A DNA stretch of 64,000 bases from JAGPUQ01 sp036677085 (GCA_036677085.1 JAKFFI010000006.1:62001-126000); one strand, 5' to 3'; counted from the stretch's first letter, positions 24,703 to 34,342 are shown. Made by a program: numbers and translations. Notes: a model not told the origin generated them from the letters alone.

Positions 24703-27570
24703 ATGTCCGACCATCCCACACCCGACAATCTCCCGCCTGGCAATGGGATGGATCGTTTTCGGCGCAACTCGTACCTCTCCGAGGGCAACGCAGCGTACGT
24801 CGAAGGCCTGTATGAAACCTGGCTTCACGATCCCCGCGGTGTGCCGGACCAGTGGCGCGACTACTTCGCCTCTCTTCCGCGCGTCGCGGGAGTGGTGACT
24901 CCCGATATTTCCCACGACACCGTGCGGGCGCATTTCGAACTGCTCGGCCGGCGCCAGGCGCGACCGCTACCGGCGCCGGGATCGGGCGGAGTCAACGTCG
25001 AGCACGAACGCAAGCAGGTCCGCGTATTACAGCTGATCAGTTCCTATCGCGAGCGTGGCCACCAGAAAGCCGAGCTGGACCCGCTGGGTTTGATGGAACG
25101 GGAACAGGTTCCCGACCTTGAGTTGACATTCCACGGTCTGACCCCCGCCGATCTCGACACCACTTTCCAGACTGGCGCCCTCTATATCGGCAAGGATGAG
25201 GCGACGCTGCGGGAAATCATCGAAGCCCTCGAAGCGACTTATTGCGGCCATCTGGGTCCGGAGTTCATGCACATCACCTCGCTGGAGGAAAAGCAGTGGC
25301 TTCAGCAGCGCTTCGAGCCCCAGCGTTCCCATCCGCGCTATGACGCCGAGTTGCGGGTGAGCATTCTGCGCCGCCTCACCGCCGCCGAGGGACTGGAAAA
25401 GCATCTTGATTCCAAGTATCCGGGTACCAAGCGCTTCGGCCTCGAAGGCAGCGAATCGCTGATTCCGGCACTGGACGGCCTCATCTATCGGGCCGGCGAA
25501 TACGGTGCCAAGGAAATCGTTCTGGGCATGGCCCATCGCGGTCGACTCAATGTACTGGTCAATGTGCTGGGCAAAAATCCCGCCGAGTTGTTCGAAGAAT
25601 TCGAGGGCAAAAAGATTCTGCACACCTCGGGGGACGTGAAGTATCACCAGGGATTTTCATCCAACGTGATGACGCCCGGTGGCCCGGTTCACCTTGCGCT
25701 CAACTTCAATCCCTCGCATCTGGAAATTGTCTCGCCGGTGGTGGAAGGCTCGACGCGCGCGCGCCAGGATCGCCGCGGCGATGTCGCGGGGCGGACCGTG
25801 GTCCCGATTCTCCTCCATGGCGACGCGGCCTTTGCGGGTCAGGGCGTGGTGATGGAAACCTTCCAGATGTCCCAGACCCGGGCCTACCGTACCGGCGGTA
25901 CGGTGCACATCGTGATCAACAACCAGGTGGGCTTTACCACCAGCCGCCGCGAGGATTGTCGTTCCACCGAGTATTGCACCGATATCGCGAAGATGGTTCA
26001 GGCACCGATCTTTCACGTCAACGCCGACGATCCGGATGCGGTTCTGTTCGCATCCCTGGTGGCGCTGGACTATCGCTATCAGTTCCAGAAAGACGTGGTG
26101 ATCGATCTGGTCTGCTATCGGCGGCGGGGCCACAACGAGACCGACGAGCCCTCCGGCACCCAGCCGCTCATGTATCAGCGGATCAGCGAGCACAAGACCA
26201 CGCGCGCGCTGTTTGCGGAGCGCCTCGTTGCCGACGGCGACACCACCGCGGCTGCTGCCCAGCAACTGCTCGACGAGTATCGCGAGAATCTGGACCGCGG
26301 CGAGTACGTCGCCTACAACCTGGTGTCACAACCGGACTCCGCGTTGTTCGTCGACTGGATGCCCTTTCTGGGCCACGACTGGACGGCGCCGGCGGATACC
26401 GGCTACGACCTCCAGAAACTTCAGGAGACCGCGCACAAGCTCTGCCGCATCCCCGAAGGCATCGTGCTGCAGCGCCAGGTGGGGAAAATCTACGAAGACC
26501 GCCGCAAGATGGCCGGCGGCGCCCTGCCGCTCAACTGGGGCATGGCGGAGCTGCTCGCCTACGCGACCCTCCTGGAAGACGGTTACCAGGTGCGGATGTC
26601 CGGGCAGGACAGCGGCCGCGGCACCTTTTCTCACCGTCACGCGGTGGTTTACAACCAGAAGGACGGCGAGCCCTATGTGCCGCTCAGACATCTGAGCGAG
26701 AACCAGCCGCGTTGCGACCTGTTTGATTCCTTCCTGTCGGAAGAAGCCGTGTTGGCGTTCGAATACGGCTACTCCACCGCAACGCCCAGGGCGCTGGTGG
26801 TGTGGGAAGCGCAGTTCGGTGACTTTGCCAACGGCGCCCAGGTGGTGATCGACCAGTTCATCGCCGCCGGCGAGCACAAGTGGGGACGGCTGTGCGGCTT
26901 GACGCTGTTACTGCCCCACGGCTATGAAGGCCAGGGTCCGGAGCATTCTTCCGCGCGCCTGGAACGCTTTCTGCAGCTCTGTGCCGAGGGCAATATGCAG
27001 GTGTGCAGTCCGACGACCCCGGCCCAGTTGTTTCACATGCTGCGGCGGCAGGCCATCCGGCCGATGCGACGGCCGCTGGTGGTCATGAGCCCGAAGTGGA
27101 TTCTGCGTCATCGGCTGGCGACTTCATCCCTCGAGGATCTCGCGCACGGTAATTTCGCGACGGTCATCGCGGATTCCGATCTGCACCCGGATCGCGTACG
27201 TCGCGTCGTGCTCTGTTCCGGCAAGGTGTATTACCACCTCTACGAAGAGCGTGAAAAGCGCGGGACTGCCGATGTCGCGCTGGTGCGCATCGAACAGCTC
27301 TACCCATTCGATGAGACGGCGCTCTATGACGTGCTCCGACAGTACACGAACTGCCGCGATGTGCTCTGGTGCCAGGAAGAGCCCATGAACCAGGGCGTGT
27401 GGTACAACCTTCAGCACCATATGCGGGCAGTGATGGCGCGCGTTGACGAAAAATTGTACCTGCGCTATGTCGGGCGCGACGCCTCGGCGTCACCCGCGGC
27501 GGGCCATCTGTCCACACACCTGGAAGAGCAGCAACGGTTTATCGACCGGGCGCTGGATCTCTCGTTTTGA
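24703..27570 (+). CDS. sucA: 2-oxoglutarate dehydrogenase E1 component
   Basis: A 955-residue thiamine-diphosphate enzyme decarboxylating 2-oxoglutarate and passing succinyl to the lipoyl arm of SucB. The N-terminal segment NSYLSEGNAAYVEGLYETWL, KRFGLEGSESLIPALDGLI, GMAHRGRLNVLVNVLGK, the ThDP/Mg region HVNADDPDAVLF and RRRGHNETDEP, and the transketolase-type second half (GQDSGRGTFSHRHAVV) are all present. ATG 24703 with GCGAGGTGA upstream is preferred; a GTG at 24673 would add ten non-conserved residues. The 84-base gap after sdhB shows no terminator. Confidence 0.97.
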   Translation: MSDHPTPDNLPPGNGMDRFRRNSYLSEGNAAYVEGLYETWLHDPRGVPDQWRDYFASLPRVAGVVTPDISHDTVRAHFELLGRRQARPLPAPGSGGVNVEHERKQVRVLQLISSYRERGHQKAELDPLGLMEREQVPDLELTFHGLTPADLDTTFQTGALYIGKDEATLREIIEALEATYCGHLGPEFMHITSLEEKQWLQQRFEPQRSHPRYDAELRVSILRRLTAAEGLEKHLDSKYPGTKRFGLEGSESLIPALDGLIYRAGEYGAKEIVLGMAHRGRLNVLVNVLGKNPAELFEEFEGKKILHTSGDVKYHQGFSSNVMTPGGPVHLALNFNPSHLEIVSPVVEGSTRARQDRRGDVAGRTVVPILLHGDAAFAGQGVVMETFQMSQTRAYRTGGTVHIVINNQVGFTTSRREDCRSTEYCTDIAKMVQAPIFHVNADDPDAVLFASLVALDYRYQFQKDVVIDLVCYRRRGHNETDEPSGTQPLMYQRISEHKTTRALFAERLVADGDTTAAAAQQLLDEYRENLDRGEYVAYNLVSQPDSALFVDWMPFLGHDWTAPADTGYDLQKLQETAHKLCRIPEGIVLQRQVGKIYEDRRKMAGGALPLNWGMAELLAYATLLEDGYQVRMSGQDSGRGTFSHRHAVVYNQKDGEPYVPLRHLSENQPRCDLFDSFLSEEAVLAFEYGYSTATPRALVVWEAQFGDFANGAQVVIDQFIAAGEHKWGRLCGLTLLLPHGYEGQGPEHSSARLERFLQLCAEGNMQVCSPTTPAQLFHMLRRQAIRPMRRPLVVMSPKWILRHRLATSSLEDLAHGNFATVIADSDLHPDRVRRVVLCSGKVYYHLYEEREKRGTADVALVRIEQLYPFDETALYDVLRQYTNCRDVLWCQEEPMNQGVWYNLQHHMRAVMARVDEKLYLRYVGRDASASPAAGHLSTHLEEQQRFIDRALDLSF

Positions 27571-27606
27571 CGTGCCAAAGTTGTTGACCGCATGGAAGTT
27601 TCATTG

Positions 27607-28836
27607 ATGACTATCGATATCGTTACCCCGACCTTTCCCGAGTCGATCCAGGAAGGCACCATCGCGAAATGGCACAAGCGCCCGGGCGAGCCGGTGGCCC
27701 GCGATCAGGTGTTGGTGGATGTTGAAACCGACAAGGTGGTGCTTGAGGTGGTGGCACCCGCCGATGGCAGTCTGGCGGAGATCCTGCTGCCCGAGCAGAC
27801 CATCGTCCATACCGGCGATCTGCTGGCCCGGTTCGTGGCGGGTGCGGGGGGCGCCGCAGCCGCAGTACCGATCGCGGCTCCCGCGGCAATATCGGACCCC
27901 GCTCCCACCGCGGCGGTGACTGCGAGTCCAGCCGCGCGAAAGATTGCCGCGGAACAGGGTGTGGATCTGAGTCGGGTCGCAGGGACTGGCCGCGACGGCC
28001 GTATCACCAAAGAGGATGTGGTGGGCCACCGCCCAGGCGTTCCGGTCACGCCGGAGAGCACGCCCCAACCAGCGCTCGAACGGATTGCCGATTCGGGGGT
28101 TTACGTCCTGGAAAGTATTGCCGCGCACGGCGAGCGTATCGAGCGCCGGGTGCCCATGACCCGCATGCGCGCCCGTATCGCCGAACGCCTGCTGGAGGTG
28201 ACTCACACCACCGCGATGCTGACCACCTTCAACGAAGTGGACATGCATCGGATCATCGACGTACGGGCCCAGTACAAGGACGAATTCGCCAGGGTTCATA
28301 ACGGCGTGCGGCTTGGCTTCATGGGCTTTTTCGTCAAGGCCTCGGTGGAGGCGTTGAAACGTTTTCCCCAGGTCAATGCGTCCATCGACGGCAATGACGT
28401 GGTGTATCACGGCTACCAGGACATCGGGGTTGCCGTCGCCACGGATCGTGGTCTGGTGGTGCCCGTGCTGCGCAGCGCCGAGCACCTGGCCATCGCGGAA
28501 ATCGAAAGCACGATTGCCGACTTCGGCACGCGGGCGCGCGATAACAAGCTCACCATGGAAGAGATGACCGGTGGCACCTTTACCATCACCAATGGCGGCG
28601 TGTTCGGCTCGATGCTGTCGACGCCGATCCTGAATCCACCCCAGGCGGCGATTCTGGGCATGCACGCCATCAAGGAGCGCGCCGTGGTGGAGAACGGGCA
28701 GGTCGTGGTGCGTCCCATGATGTATCTCGCGCTCTCCTATGACCACCGCCTCATCGATGGCCGCGACGCGGTGCGCTTCCTGGTGGCGATCAAGGAGATG
28801 ATCGAATATCCGGCCAAGATACTGCTGCAAATATGA
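27607..28836 (+). CDS. sucB: Dihydrolipoyl succinyltransferase (E2 of 2-oxoglutarate dehydrogenase)
   Basis: A 409-residue E2 core protein. One lipoyl domain (residues 1-77) holds the lipoylated lysine in VETDKVVLEVVAP, then an Ala/Pro linker, the E3-binding peripheral domain (ASPAARKIAAEQGVDLSRVAGTGRD..), and the catalytic domain ending with the active-site motif SYDHRLIDGRDAV. ATG 27607 begins the conserved MTIDIVTPTFPES with GGAAG nine bases ahead; an ATG at 27592 adds five residues. It lies 36 bases after sucA. Confidence 0.96.
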   Translation: MTIDIVTPTFPESIQEGTIAKWHKRPGEPVARDQVLVDVETDKVVLEVVAPADGSLAEILLPEQTIVHTGDLLARFVAGAGGAAAAVPIAAPAAISDPAPTAAVTASPAARKIAAEQGVDLSRVAGTGRDGRITKEDVVGHRPGVPVTPESTPQPALERIADSGVYVLESIAAHGERIERRVPMTRMRARIAERLLEVTHTTAMLTTFNEVDMHRIIDVRAQYKDEFARVHNGVRLGFMGFFVKASVEALKRFPQVNASIDGNDVVYHGYQDIGVAVATDRGLVVPVLRSAEHLAIAEIESTIADFGTRARDNKLTMEEMTGGTFTITNGGVFGSMLSTPILNPPQAAILGMHAIKERAVVENGQVVVRPMMYLALSYDHRLIDGRDAVRFLVAIKEMIEYPAKILLQI

Positions 28837-28867
28837 ATTTTATTTAATTGATTTTATTGGTATTTTT

Positions 28868-30313
28868 ATGAACACAAAATACGATGTCGTGGTGATTGGC
28901 GGGGGTCCTGCTGGCTACGTCTGCGCGATTCGCGCGGCGCAACTGGGGCTCTCGGTGGCCTGCATCGAGCGCTACCGCAACCCCGAGGGTAAAGCCGCGC
29001 TGGGTGGTACCTGCCTGAACGTGGGGTGCATACCGTCCAAGACCCTTCTGGACAGCTCGCAAAAGTACGCCGAGGTCAGTACGGGACTCCAGCACCACGG
29101 GATTTCGGTCAGCGGCGTCAAGCTGGATGTGCCAGCCATGATGGCGCGCAAGGACGCGATCGTTAACCAGTTGACCGGCGGTATCGCTGCCCTGTTCAAG
29201 GGCAACGGCGTTACCCTGTTGGCCGGCAGCGGCAAGCTACTGGCCGGTCGCAAGGTCGAATTCACCGCTGCCGAGGGTGCGGTCCAGGTGCTGGAAGCCG
29301 ACCATGTCGTGCTTGCCACCGGCTCCCAGCCGATCGATATTCCGGTGGCTCCCGTGGACGACAAACTGATCGTCAACTCCACCGGCGCCCTCACCATCGA
29401 CAAGGTTCCCAAACGTCTCGGCATAATCGGCGCCGGCGTGATCGGCCTCGAACTGGGCAGCGTCTGGAGGCGGCTCGGCGCCGAGGTGGTGTTGCTGGAA
29501 GCTCTGGATGTTTTCCTGTCCATCATCGATCAGCAAATCGCCCGCGAGGCGCGCAAGGTACTGGTCGCCCAGGGACTCGACATCCGCATGGGTTGTCGCG
29601 TCACGGGTACCGCGGCGGGGCGCAGCAAGGTGGAGGTCACCTATCTCGCGTCCGATGGTACCGAGCACAAGGAAACCTTCGACAAGCTGATCGTCTGCGT
29701 GGGGCGGCGTCCCAACACCCTCGACCTGTTGGCGCCGGACAGTGGCGTCAACCTGGACGAGCGGGGCCTGGTGTTTGTTGATGACACCTGCGCCACCAAT
29801 GCTCCCGGCGTCTGGGCGGTGGGCGACGTCGTGCGCGGTCCCATGCTGGCCCACAAGGGCTCGGAAGAAGGCGTCATGGTGGCCGAGCGCATCGCCGGGC
29901 AAAAGACCCAGATGAATTATGCCGTGATTCCCAACGTGATCTATACCCACCCAGAAGTGGCGGCGGTGGGCTTGACCGAGGAGCAGCTCAAGCAGTCGGG
30001 CGAACCCTACAAGGTGGGCACGTTCCCCTTCGCGGCCAACGCGCGGGCGCTGGCGGCGGACGCTGGCGGCGGGTTGGTCAAGCTGCTGGTCCACGCCGAT
30101 ACCGATCGCGTTCTCGGCTGCCATGTCATCGGTCCGTCTGCCGCTGAACTGGTGCAGCAGGCAGCCATTGCGATGGAGTTCGGCACCAGCGCCGAAGATC
30201 TCGGCATGATGGTGTTCTCCCATCCGACCTTCTCGGAGGCCCTCCACGAGGCGGCCCTGGCGGTCAACGGGCATGCCATCCACGTCGCCAATCGGCGAGC
30301 GCGCAAGAAATAA
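28868..30313 (+). CDS. lpdA: Dihydrolipoyl dehydrogenase (E3)
   Basis: A 481-residue FAD disulfide oxidoreductase reoxidising the lipoyl group of SucB with NAD+. It has VVVIGGGPAGYVCAIRAAQLG, the redox disulfide GGTCLNVGCIPSKTLL, the NAD-binding GIIGAGVIGLELGSVW, the FAD motif GVWAVGDVVRGPMLAHKGSEEG, and the C-terminal His-Glu pair in SHPTFSEALHEAAL. Its start follows a 31-base gap that is almost entirely A/T and lacks a Shine-Dalgarno sequence, unusual for this GC-rich genome. Position between sucB and sucC marks it as the dedicated OGDH E3. Confidence 0.96.
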   Translation: MNTKYDVVVIGGGPAGYVCAIRAAQLGLSVACIERYRNPEGKAALGGTCLNVGCIPSKTLLDSSQKYAEVSTGLQHHGISVSGVKLDVPAMMARKDAIVNQLTGGIAALFKGNGVTLLAGSGKLLAGRKVEFTAAEGAVQVLEADHVVLATGSQPIDIPVAPVDDKLIVNSTGALTIDKVPKRLGIIGAGVIGLELGSVWRRLGAEVVLLEALDVFLSIIDQQIAREARKVLVAQGLDIRMGCRVTGTAAGRSKVEVTYLASDGTEHKETFDKLIVCVGRRPNTLDLLAPDSGVNLDERGLVFVDDTCATNAPGVWAVGDVVRGPMLAHKGSEEGVMVAERIAGQKTQMNYAVIPNVIYTHPEVAAVGLTEEQLKQSGEPYKVGTFPFAANARALAADAGGGLVKLLVHADTDRVLGCHVIGPSAAELVQQAAIAMEFGTSAEDLGMMVFSHPTFSEALHEAALAVNGHAIHVANRRARKK

Positions 30314-30412
30314 CAACATGGGGTTTCAAACCAGATAGGGTTTCAAGCTAGAAACGCCATTTTTTGGCAACCATTTTTTTCACAACCAAGGCCCAGCAAC
30401 GGGAAGGCTGCT
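30314..30412 (+). promoter_or_regulatory. AT-rich repeat-containing spacer between lpdA and sucC
   Basis: A direct repeat GGGTTTCAA (30321-30329 and 30338-30346) is followed by a weak GTTTC/GAAAC hairpin and two CCATTTTTT tracts (around 30357 and 30371). The hairpin plus T-run looks like a weak intrinsic terminator or attenuator inside the operon, which could set sucCD expression below sucAB-lpd. No separate promoter was identified. Confidence 0.3.
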
Positions 30413-31582
30413 ATGAATCTGCATGAATATCAGGGCAAACAGTTGTTTGCCGAATACGGCTTGCCCGTGTCCAAGGGCGTCGCCGCAAGCACGGCCGCGG
30501 AAGCGGCCGCGGCGACCGCGACCATCGGCGGCAACCGCTGGGTGGTGAAAGCGCAGGTCCACGCGGGCGGCCGCGGCAAGGCCGGCGGCGTCAAGCTGGT
30601 GGAATCCGCGCAGGAAGCCCGCGCGTTCGCCGAAAAGTGGCTGGGCCAGCGGCTGGTAACTTATCAGACCGACGCCAGTGGCCAGCCGGTCAGCCGCATT
30701 CTGGTGGAAACCTGTACCGATATCGCGCGGGAGCTCTATCTCGGCGCGGTCGTGGATCGCGCGAGCCGCCGCATCGTGTTCATGGCGTCCACCGAGGGTG
30801 GCGTCGAAATCGAAAAAGTGGCCCACGAAACTCCCGAGAAGATCCTGAAAGCCACCATCGATCCGCTCACCGGCGCGCAGCCCTATCAGGCGCGCGAGCT
30901 GGCATTCAAGCTGGGGCTCAGCGGCGATCAGATCGGCCAGTTCACCAAGATTTTTCTGGGCCTGGCAAAACTGTTCAAGGACAAGGATCTGGCGCTGATC
31001 GAAGTCAATCCGCTGGTCATAACGGCGGCCGGCAACCTCCATTGCCTGGATGCCAAAATCACGGTGGATGGCAATGCGCTCTACCGGCAGCCCGCCATCA
31101 AGGCCATGCACGACCCCAGTCAGGATGACGCGCGCGAGGCCCAGGCCGCGCAGTGGGATCTCAACTATGTGGCGCTCGACGGCAACATCGGTTGCATGGT
31201 CAATGGCGCCGGTCTGGCCATGGGCACCATGGACATCGTGCAGCACCATGGCGGACAGCCGGCCAATTTCCTCGACGTGGGTGGCGGCGCGACCAAGGAG
31301 CGCGTCACCGAAGCCTTCAAGATCATTCTCTCCGATGCCAAGGTAAAGGCAGTGCTGGTGAACATCTTCGGCGGCATCGTCCGTTGCGATCTGATCGCCG
31401 AGGGCATTATCGGCGCCGTCCAGGAAGTGGGGGTGAAGGTTCCCGTGGTCGTCCGCCTCGAAGGCAACAATGCCGACCTGGGCAGTAAGTTGTTGGCCGA
31501 CAGCGGACTCAACATCATTGCCGCGACCAGTCTGACGGATGCGGCGCAGCGGGTGGTAGCAGCGGCGGAGAAGGGCGCATGA
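30413..31582 (+). CDS. sucC: Succinyl-CoA synthetase beta subunit
   Basis: A 389-residue ATP-grasp subunit for substrate-level phosphorylation by succinyl-CoA synthetase. It starts MNLHEYQGKQLFAEYGLPV and shows KAQVHAGGRGKAGGVKL (ATP-grasp), EVNPLVIT, GNIGCMVNGAGLAMGTMDI, and FLDVGGGATKERVTEAFKII, with NIFGGIVRCDLIAEGI near the end. GGGAAGG lies ahead of the ATG. It overlaps sucD by four bases (ATGA). Confidence 0.97.
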   Translation: MNLHEYQGKQLFAEYGLPVSKGVAASTAAEAAAATATIGGNRWVVKAQVHAGGRGKAGGVKLVESAQEARAFAEKWLGQRLVTYQTDASGQPVSRILVETCTDIARELYLGAVVDRASRRIVFMASTEGGVEIEKVAHETPEKILKATIDPLTGAQPYQARELAFKLGLSGDQIGQFTKIFLGLAKLFKDKDLALIEVNPLVITAAGNLHCLDAKITVDGNALYRQPAIKAMHDPSQDDAREAQAAQWDLNYVALDGNIGCMVNGAGLAMGTMDIVQHHGGQPANFLDVGGGATKERVTEAFKIILSDAKVKAVLVNIFGGIVRCDLIAEGIIGAVQEVGVKVPVVVRLEGNNADLGSKLLADSGLNIIAATSLTDAAQRVVAAAEKGA

Positions 31583-32454
31583 GCATTCTGATCGACAAGA
31601 ACACCAAGGTTATCTGCCAGGGTTTCACCGGCGCCCAGGGCACCCTGCATTCCGAGCAGGCACTCGCCTATGGCACTAAGCTGGTGGGTGGCATCACGCC
31701 CGGCAAGGGCGGACAAAAACATCTGGGATTGCCGGTGTTCAACACGGTCGCCGACGCGGTCGCGGCCACCGGCGCGGATGCTTCCGTGATCTATGTGCCG
31801 GCGGCGTTCTGCAAGGATTCGATTCTGGAGGCGGCCAATGCCGGCGTGAAGCTGGTGGTCTGCATCACGGAAGGGATTCCCACGCTCGACATGCTCGAGT
31901 GCAAGGTGAAGTGCGACGAGCTGGGTGTGCGTCTGATCGGTCCCAACTGCCCGGGCGTGATCACGCCGGGCGCCTGCAAGATCGGCATCATGCCCGGCCA
32001 TATCCATTTACCGGGGAAGGTCGGCGTGGTATCGCGCTCCGGCACTCTCACTTACGAAGCGGTCAAGCAGACCACTGACTACGGCTTCGGGCAATCGACC
32101 TGCGTCGGGATCGGCGGCGATCCCATCGCCGGTTCCAGCTTCATCGATATCCTCGGGCTGTTTCAACAGGATCCGCAGACCGAGGCAATCGTGATGATCG
32201 GCGAGATCGGCGGTTCAGCGGAAGAAGAAGCAGCGGCTTACATCAAGGCTCATGTCACCAAGCCGGTGGTCTCCTACATTGCGGGCGTCACCGCGCCGGC
32301 CGGCAAGCGTATGGGCCATGCCGGCGCCATCATTGCCGGCGGCAAGGGGACCGCGGCGGAGAAATTTGCCGCGCTCGAGGATGCCGGGGTGAAGACCGTG
32401 CGCAGCCTGGCGGATATCGGTGAAGCCCTCAAGGAAATCACCGGTTGGCAATGA
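31579..32454 (+). CDS. sucD: Succinyl-CoA synthetase alpha subunit
   Basis: A 291-residue alpha subunit with the CoA-binding Rossmann domain (QGFTGAQGTLHSEQALAYGT), GPNCPGVITPGACKIGIMPGH, and the catalytic phospho-histidine in GHAGAIIAGGKGTA. Its ATG overlaps the sucC stop. It ends the operon; a strong hairpin follows at 32471. Confidence 0.97.
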   Translation: MSILIDKNTKVICQGFTGAQGTLHSEQALAYGTKLVGGITPGKGGQKHLGLPVFNTVADAVAATGADASVIYVPAAFCKDSILEAANAGVKLVVCITEGIPTLDMLECKVKCDELGVRLIGPNCPGVITPGACKIGIMPGHIHLPGKVGVVSRSGTLTYEAVKQTTDYGFGQSTCVGIGGDPIAGSSFIDILGLFQQDPQTEAIVMIGEIGGSAEEEAAAYIKAHVTKPVVSYIAGVTAPAGKRMGHAGAIIAGGKGTAAEKFAALEDAGVKTVRSLADIGEALKEITGWQ

Positions 32455-32470
32455 TCGATTGATAACGGCG

Positions 32471-32500
32471 CGGCCGGAAGCGCTGCGGTGCTTCCGGCCG
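32471..32500 (+). terminator. Hairpin terminating the sdh-suc operon
   Basis: CGGCCGGAAGC (32471-32481) pairs perfectly over 11 bases with GCTTCCGGCCG (32490-32500) around an eight-base loop, 16 bases after the sucD stop. There is no long T-run, so termination may need Rho, but the location at the end of a nine-gene operon facing the opposite-strand MarR gene supports a terminator role. Confidence 0.6.
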
Positions 32501-32652
32501 ATGCGTTGTCCGAAATATCCAGGCCCGCAACAGCGGTTTGCCGTCGTTGCCATCGTGGCAGCGCGCACTCGCGCGTCGATATGGGGAGGTCGATGCGGGG
32601 TGGGGAGGCGGCGTCAACGTCGAGGGCCGCACGCGCCATCGGCCGGTATCCC

Positions 32653-33090
32653 TCAGGTGCAGCTTTCCGGGTTCAGGTTCGTACGCATGCGGTGCAGTGC
32701 CGCCACCGCGAAGTTGGCCTCATTCTCATCCAGGCCCTGCATGGCGTCGCTGCGGATGGCTTCGACCACCGCCTCGACGGTATCCAGCACAGGCTGGGAC
32801 GCGGGCGCGAGATAAATCAACTTGGCGCGCCGGTCGCGAGTGTCGGTGACGCGCTTGACCAGTCGACGAGCTTCGAGCTGATCGATGATGTGGACCAGCG
32901 TGATGGGCTGGGTTTCCAGCAGCTCCGCGAGCTGGTTCTGGCGCACGCCCTCGTGGCGCGACACATAGACCAATGTTCGCGCCTGCATGAAAGTCAGCCC
33001 ACCCGCGCCGAGGCGTTGCTGAAAGGTGGAGCGCAGCAGCCGCGAAACGTCGGCAACCAGAAAGCCCAGGCTGTCTTTATCCATGCTCAT
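32653..33090 (-). CDS. MarR-family transcriptional regulator
   Basis: A 145-residue winged-helix repressor. Layout is typical: dimerisation helix SLGFLVADVSRLLRSTFQQRL, helix-turn-helix QARTLVYVSRHEGVRQNQLAELLETQPITLVHIIDQLEARRLVKRV, the wing with the diagnostic DTRDRRAKLIYL, and a C-terminal dimer helix. The ligand is unknown. It lies 97 bases downstream of glk on the same strand and convergent with sucD. The region just before its start holds the palindrome TATCGATA (near 33102-33109), a candidate autoregulatory operator. MSMDKD offers two ATG starts, two codons apart. Confidence 0.88.
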   Translation of the reverse strand: MSMDKDSLGFLVADVSRLLRSTFQQRLGAGGLTFMQARTLVYVSRHEGVRQNQLAELLETQPITLVHIIDQLEARRLVKRVTDTRDRRAKLIYLAPASQPVLDTVEAVVEAIRSDAMQGLDENEANFAVAALHRMRTNLNPESCT

Positions 33091-33187
33091 GAAATGCTAT
33101 CGATATGCAGTGCTTATAGTTAAGTATCCATTCGATCGTGCCCGGACGCAAGCCAAGGATTCTTTCAGAATGGCCTCCGATCCCTCG

Positions 33188-34159
33188 TCACGCTCGGGAC
33201 CGACGCAGCGCACCCAGCAGCGGCGCGCATTCGTCCAGGCAGATTGTCAGCGGTATCCGCTGCAACAGTTCCCGGAAACGGCCCTTGGAGAGGAAATTTT
33301 CGAGCAACACGCCATCGGCGAGGGCGGGCAGAATTTTCGGGGCAACGCCGCCGGCGATGATCACCCCGCCGACGGCCATCGCCTTCAGCGCCAGGTTCCC
33401 CGCCTCGGCGCCCAGTAGTGCCGCGTACAGCGTCAACGCCTGGGTGCACAGGGGATCCACGCCGGTCAGGGCGCGGGCGCTGATCGCCGCGCTGGCATCG
33501 ACGCCTGAGGGAGGCATCCAGACCGGACGACTGCCATCGCGGGTGCATAGAAATTCGTGAATGAGGGCAATGCCGGGACCCGAGATCAGGCGCTCAACGC
33601 TGACATGGGCGGGAAACCGGCGCGCGGCGTGATGCAGGAGCTCGGCTTCCAGTTCGTTGCGCGGCGCGAAATCGCAGTGCCCGCCCTCGGTGGCGAAGGC
33701 AAGGTGGCGTTTGCCGTCCCAGTAGAGGATCGCTTCGCCGAGACCGGTGCCCGGGGCGATCAGCGCCTGGTTGCCGCGCCCTTCCGGGTCCCCGGGTTGC
33801 AGCACCGCGAAGCGTTCGGCCGGTACCGCCGGCAGGCCCAGCGCAGCGGCTTCCACATCGTTGAGCAGGATGACGTCACCCGGGGTCAGGCCCAGCTTGA
33901 GCGCGATTTCCCGGGCGTCCAGGTGCCAGGGCAGATTGGTGGTGTGGCAGCGGCCGTCGATTACCGGCCCCGCCACGGCGAGGGCGCAGCGTGTCAGTAC
34001 AAGATCCGGGTGGCTGGCGCGGAAAGCGTCCAGGAGTGTGGTAAAGCTCGGGTAGTCGGCACTGGCAAACTGTGCGCTCGCCACTGCTTCAGCACCTGGG
34101 TCACGCGGAAAGATGGCGAGCCGGGCGTGGGTGCCACCGAGATCACCGGCAAGAATCAT
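33188..34159 (-). CDS. glk: Glucokinase (Glk type)
   Basis: A 323-residue enzyme phosphorylating glucose to glucose-6-phosphate with ATP. It shows the phosphate-1 motif ILAGDLGGTHARLAIF, NLPWHLDAREIALKLG, LLNDVEAAALGL, the GTGLGEAIL segment, TEGGHCDFAPRNELE and ISGPGIALIHEFL, typical of the E. coli-type Glk family rather than ROK kinases. It is divergent from glgP, so free glucose released by malQ/GH57 activity can re-enter metabolism. The 183-base divergent spacer contains an extended -10-like TGCTATGAT toward glgP. Confidence 0.93.
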   Translation of the reverse strand: MILAGDLGGTHARLAIFPRDPGAEAVASAQFASADYPSFTTLLDAFRASHPDLVLTRCALAVAGPVIDGRCHTTNLPWHLDAREIALKLGLTPGDVILLNDVEAAALGLPAVPAERFAVLQPGDPEGRGNQALIAPGTGLGEAILYWDGKRHLAFATEGGHCDFAPRNELEAELLHHAARRFPAHVSVERLISGPGIALIHEFLCTRDGSRPVWMPPSGVDASAAISARALTGVDPLCTQALTLYAALLGAEAGNLALKAMAVGGVIIAGGVAPKILPALADGVLLENFLSKGRFRELLQRIPLTICLDECAPLLGALRRSRA

Positions 34160-34342
34160 GGGTTACCCTGCGCTGGAGTGGCGCCGTCAGCATGGTCGGT
34201 TTGGCCTGCTTTGTCACTGCGGAACGTGCCACAGAACTTGCCTTGCACGCTGCTATGATGGGAACGTTCGGGAGCGCATTTCCGTGTTCCCGGCGCGAAA
34301 TCGTCGCGCACCTTTCCACCACCAACCGAAGCGCCTGACACC

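Noticed and set aside
32488..33123. Rightward 211-codon frame over the MarR gene
   Set aside because: It is antisense to a clear winged-helix regulator and has no recognisable domain.
34247..34260. TGCTATGAT as a firm glgP promoter
   Set aside because: It matches an extended -10 but no -35 at proper distance was found, so it is mentioned only as context.
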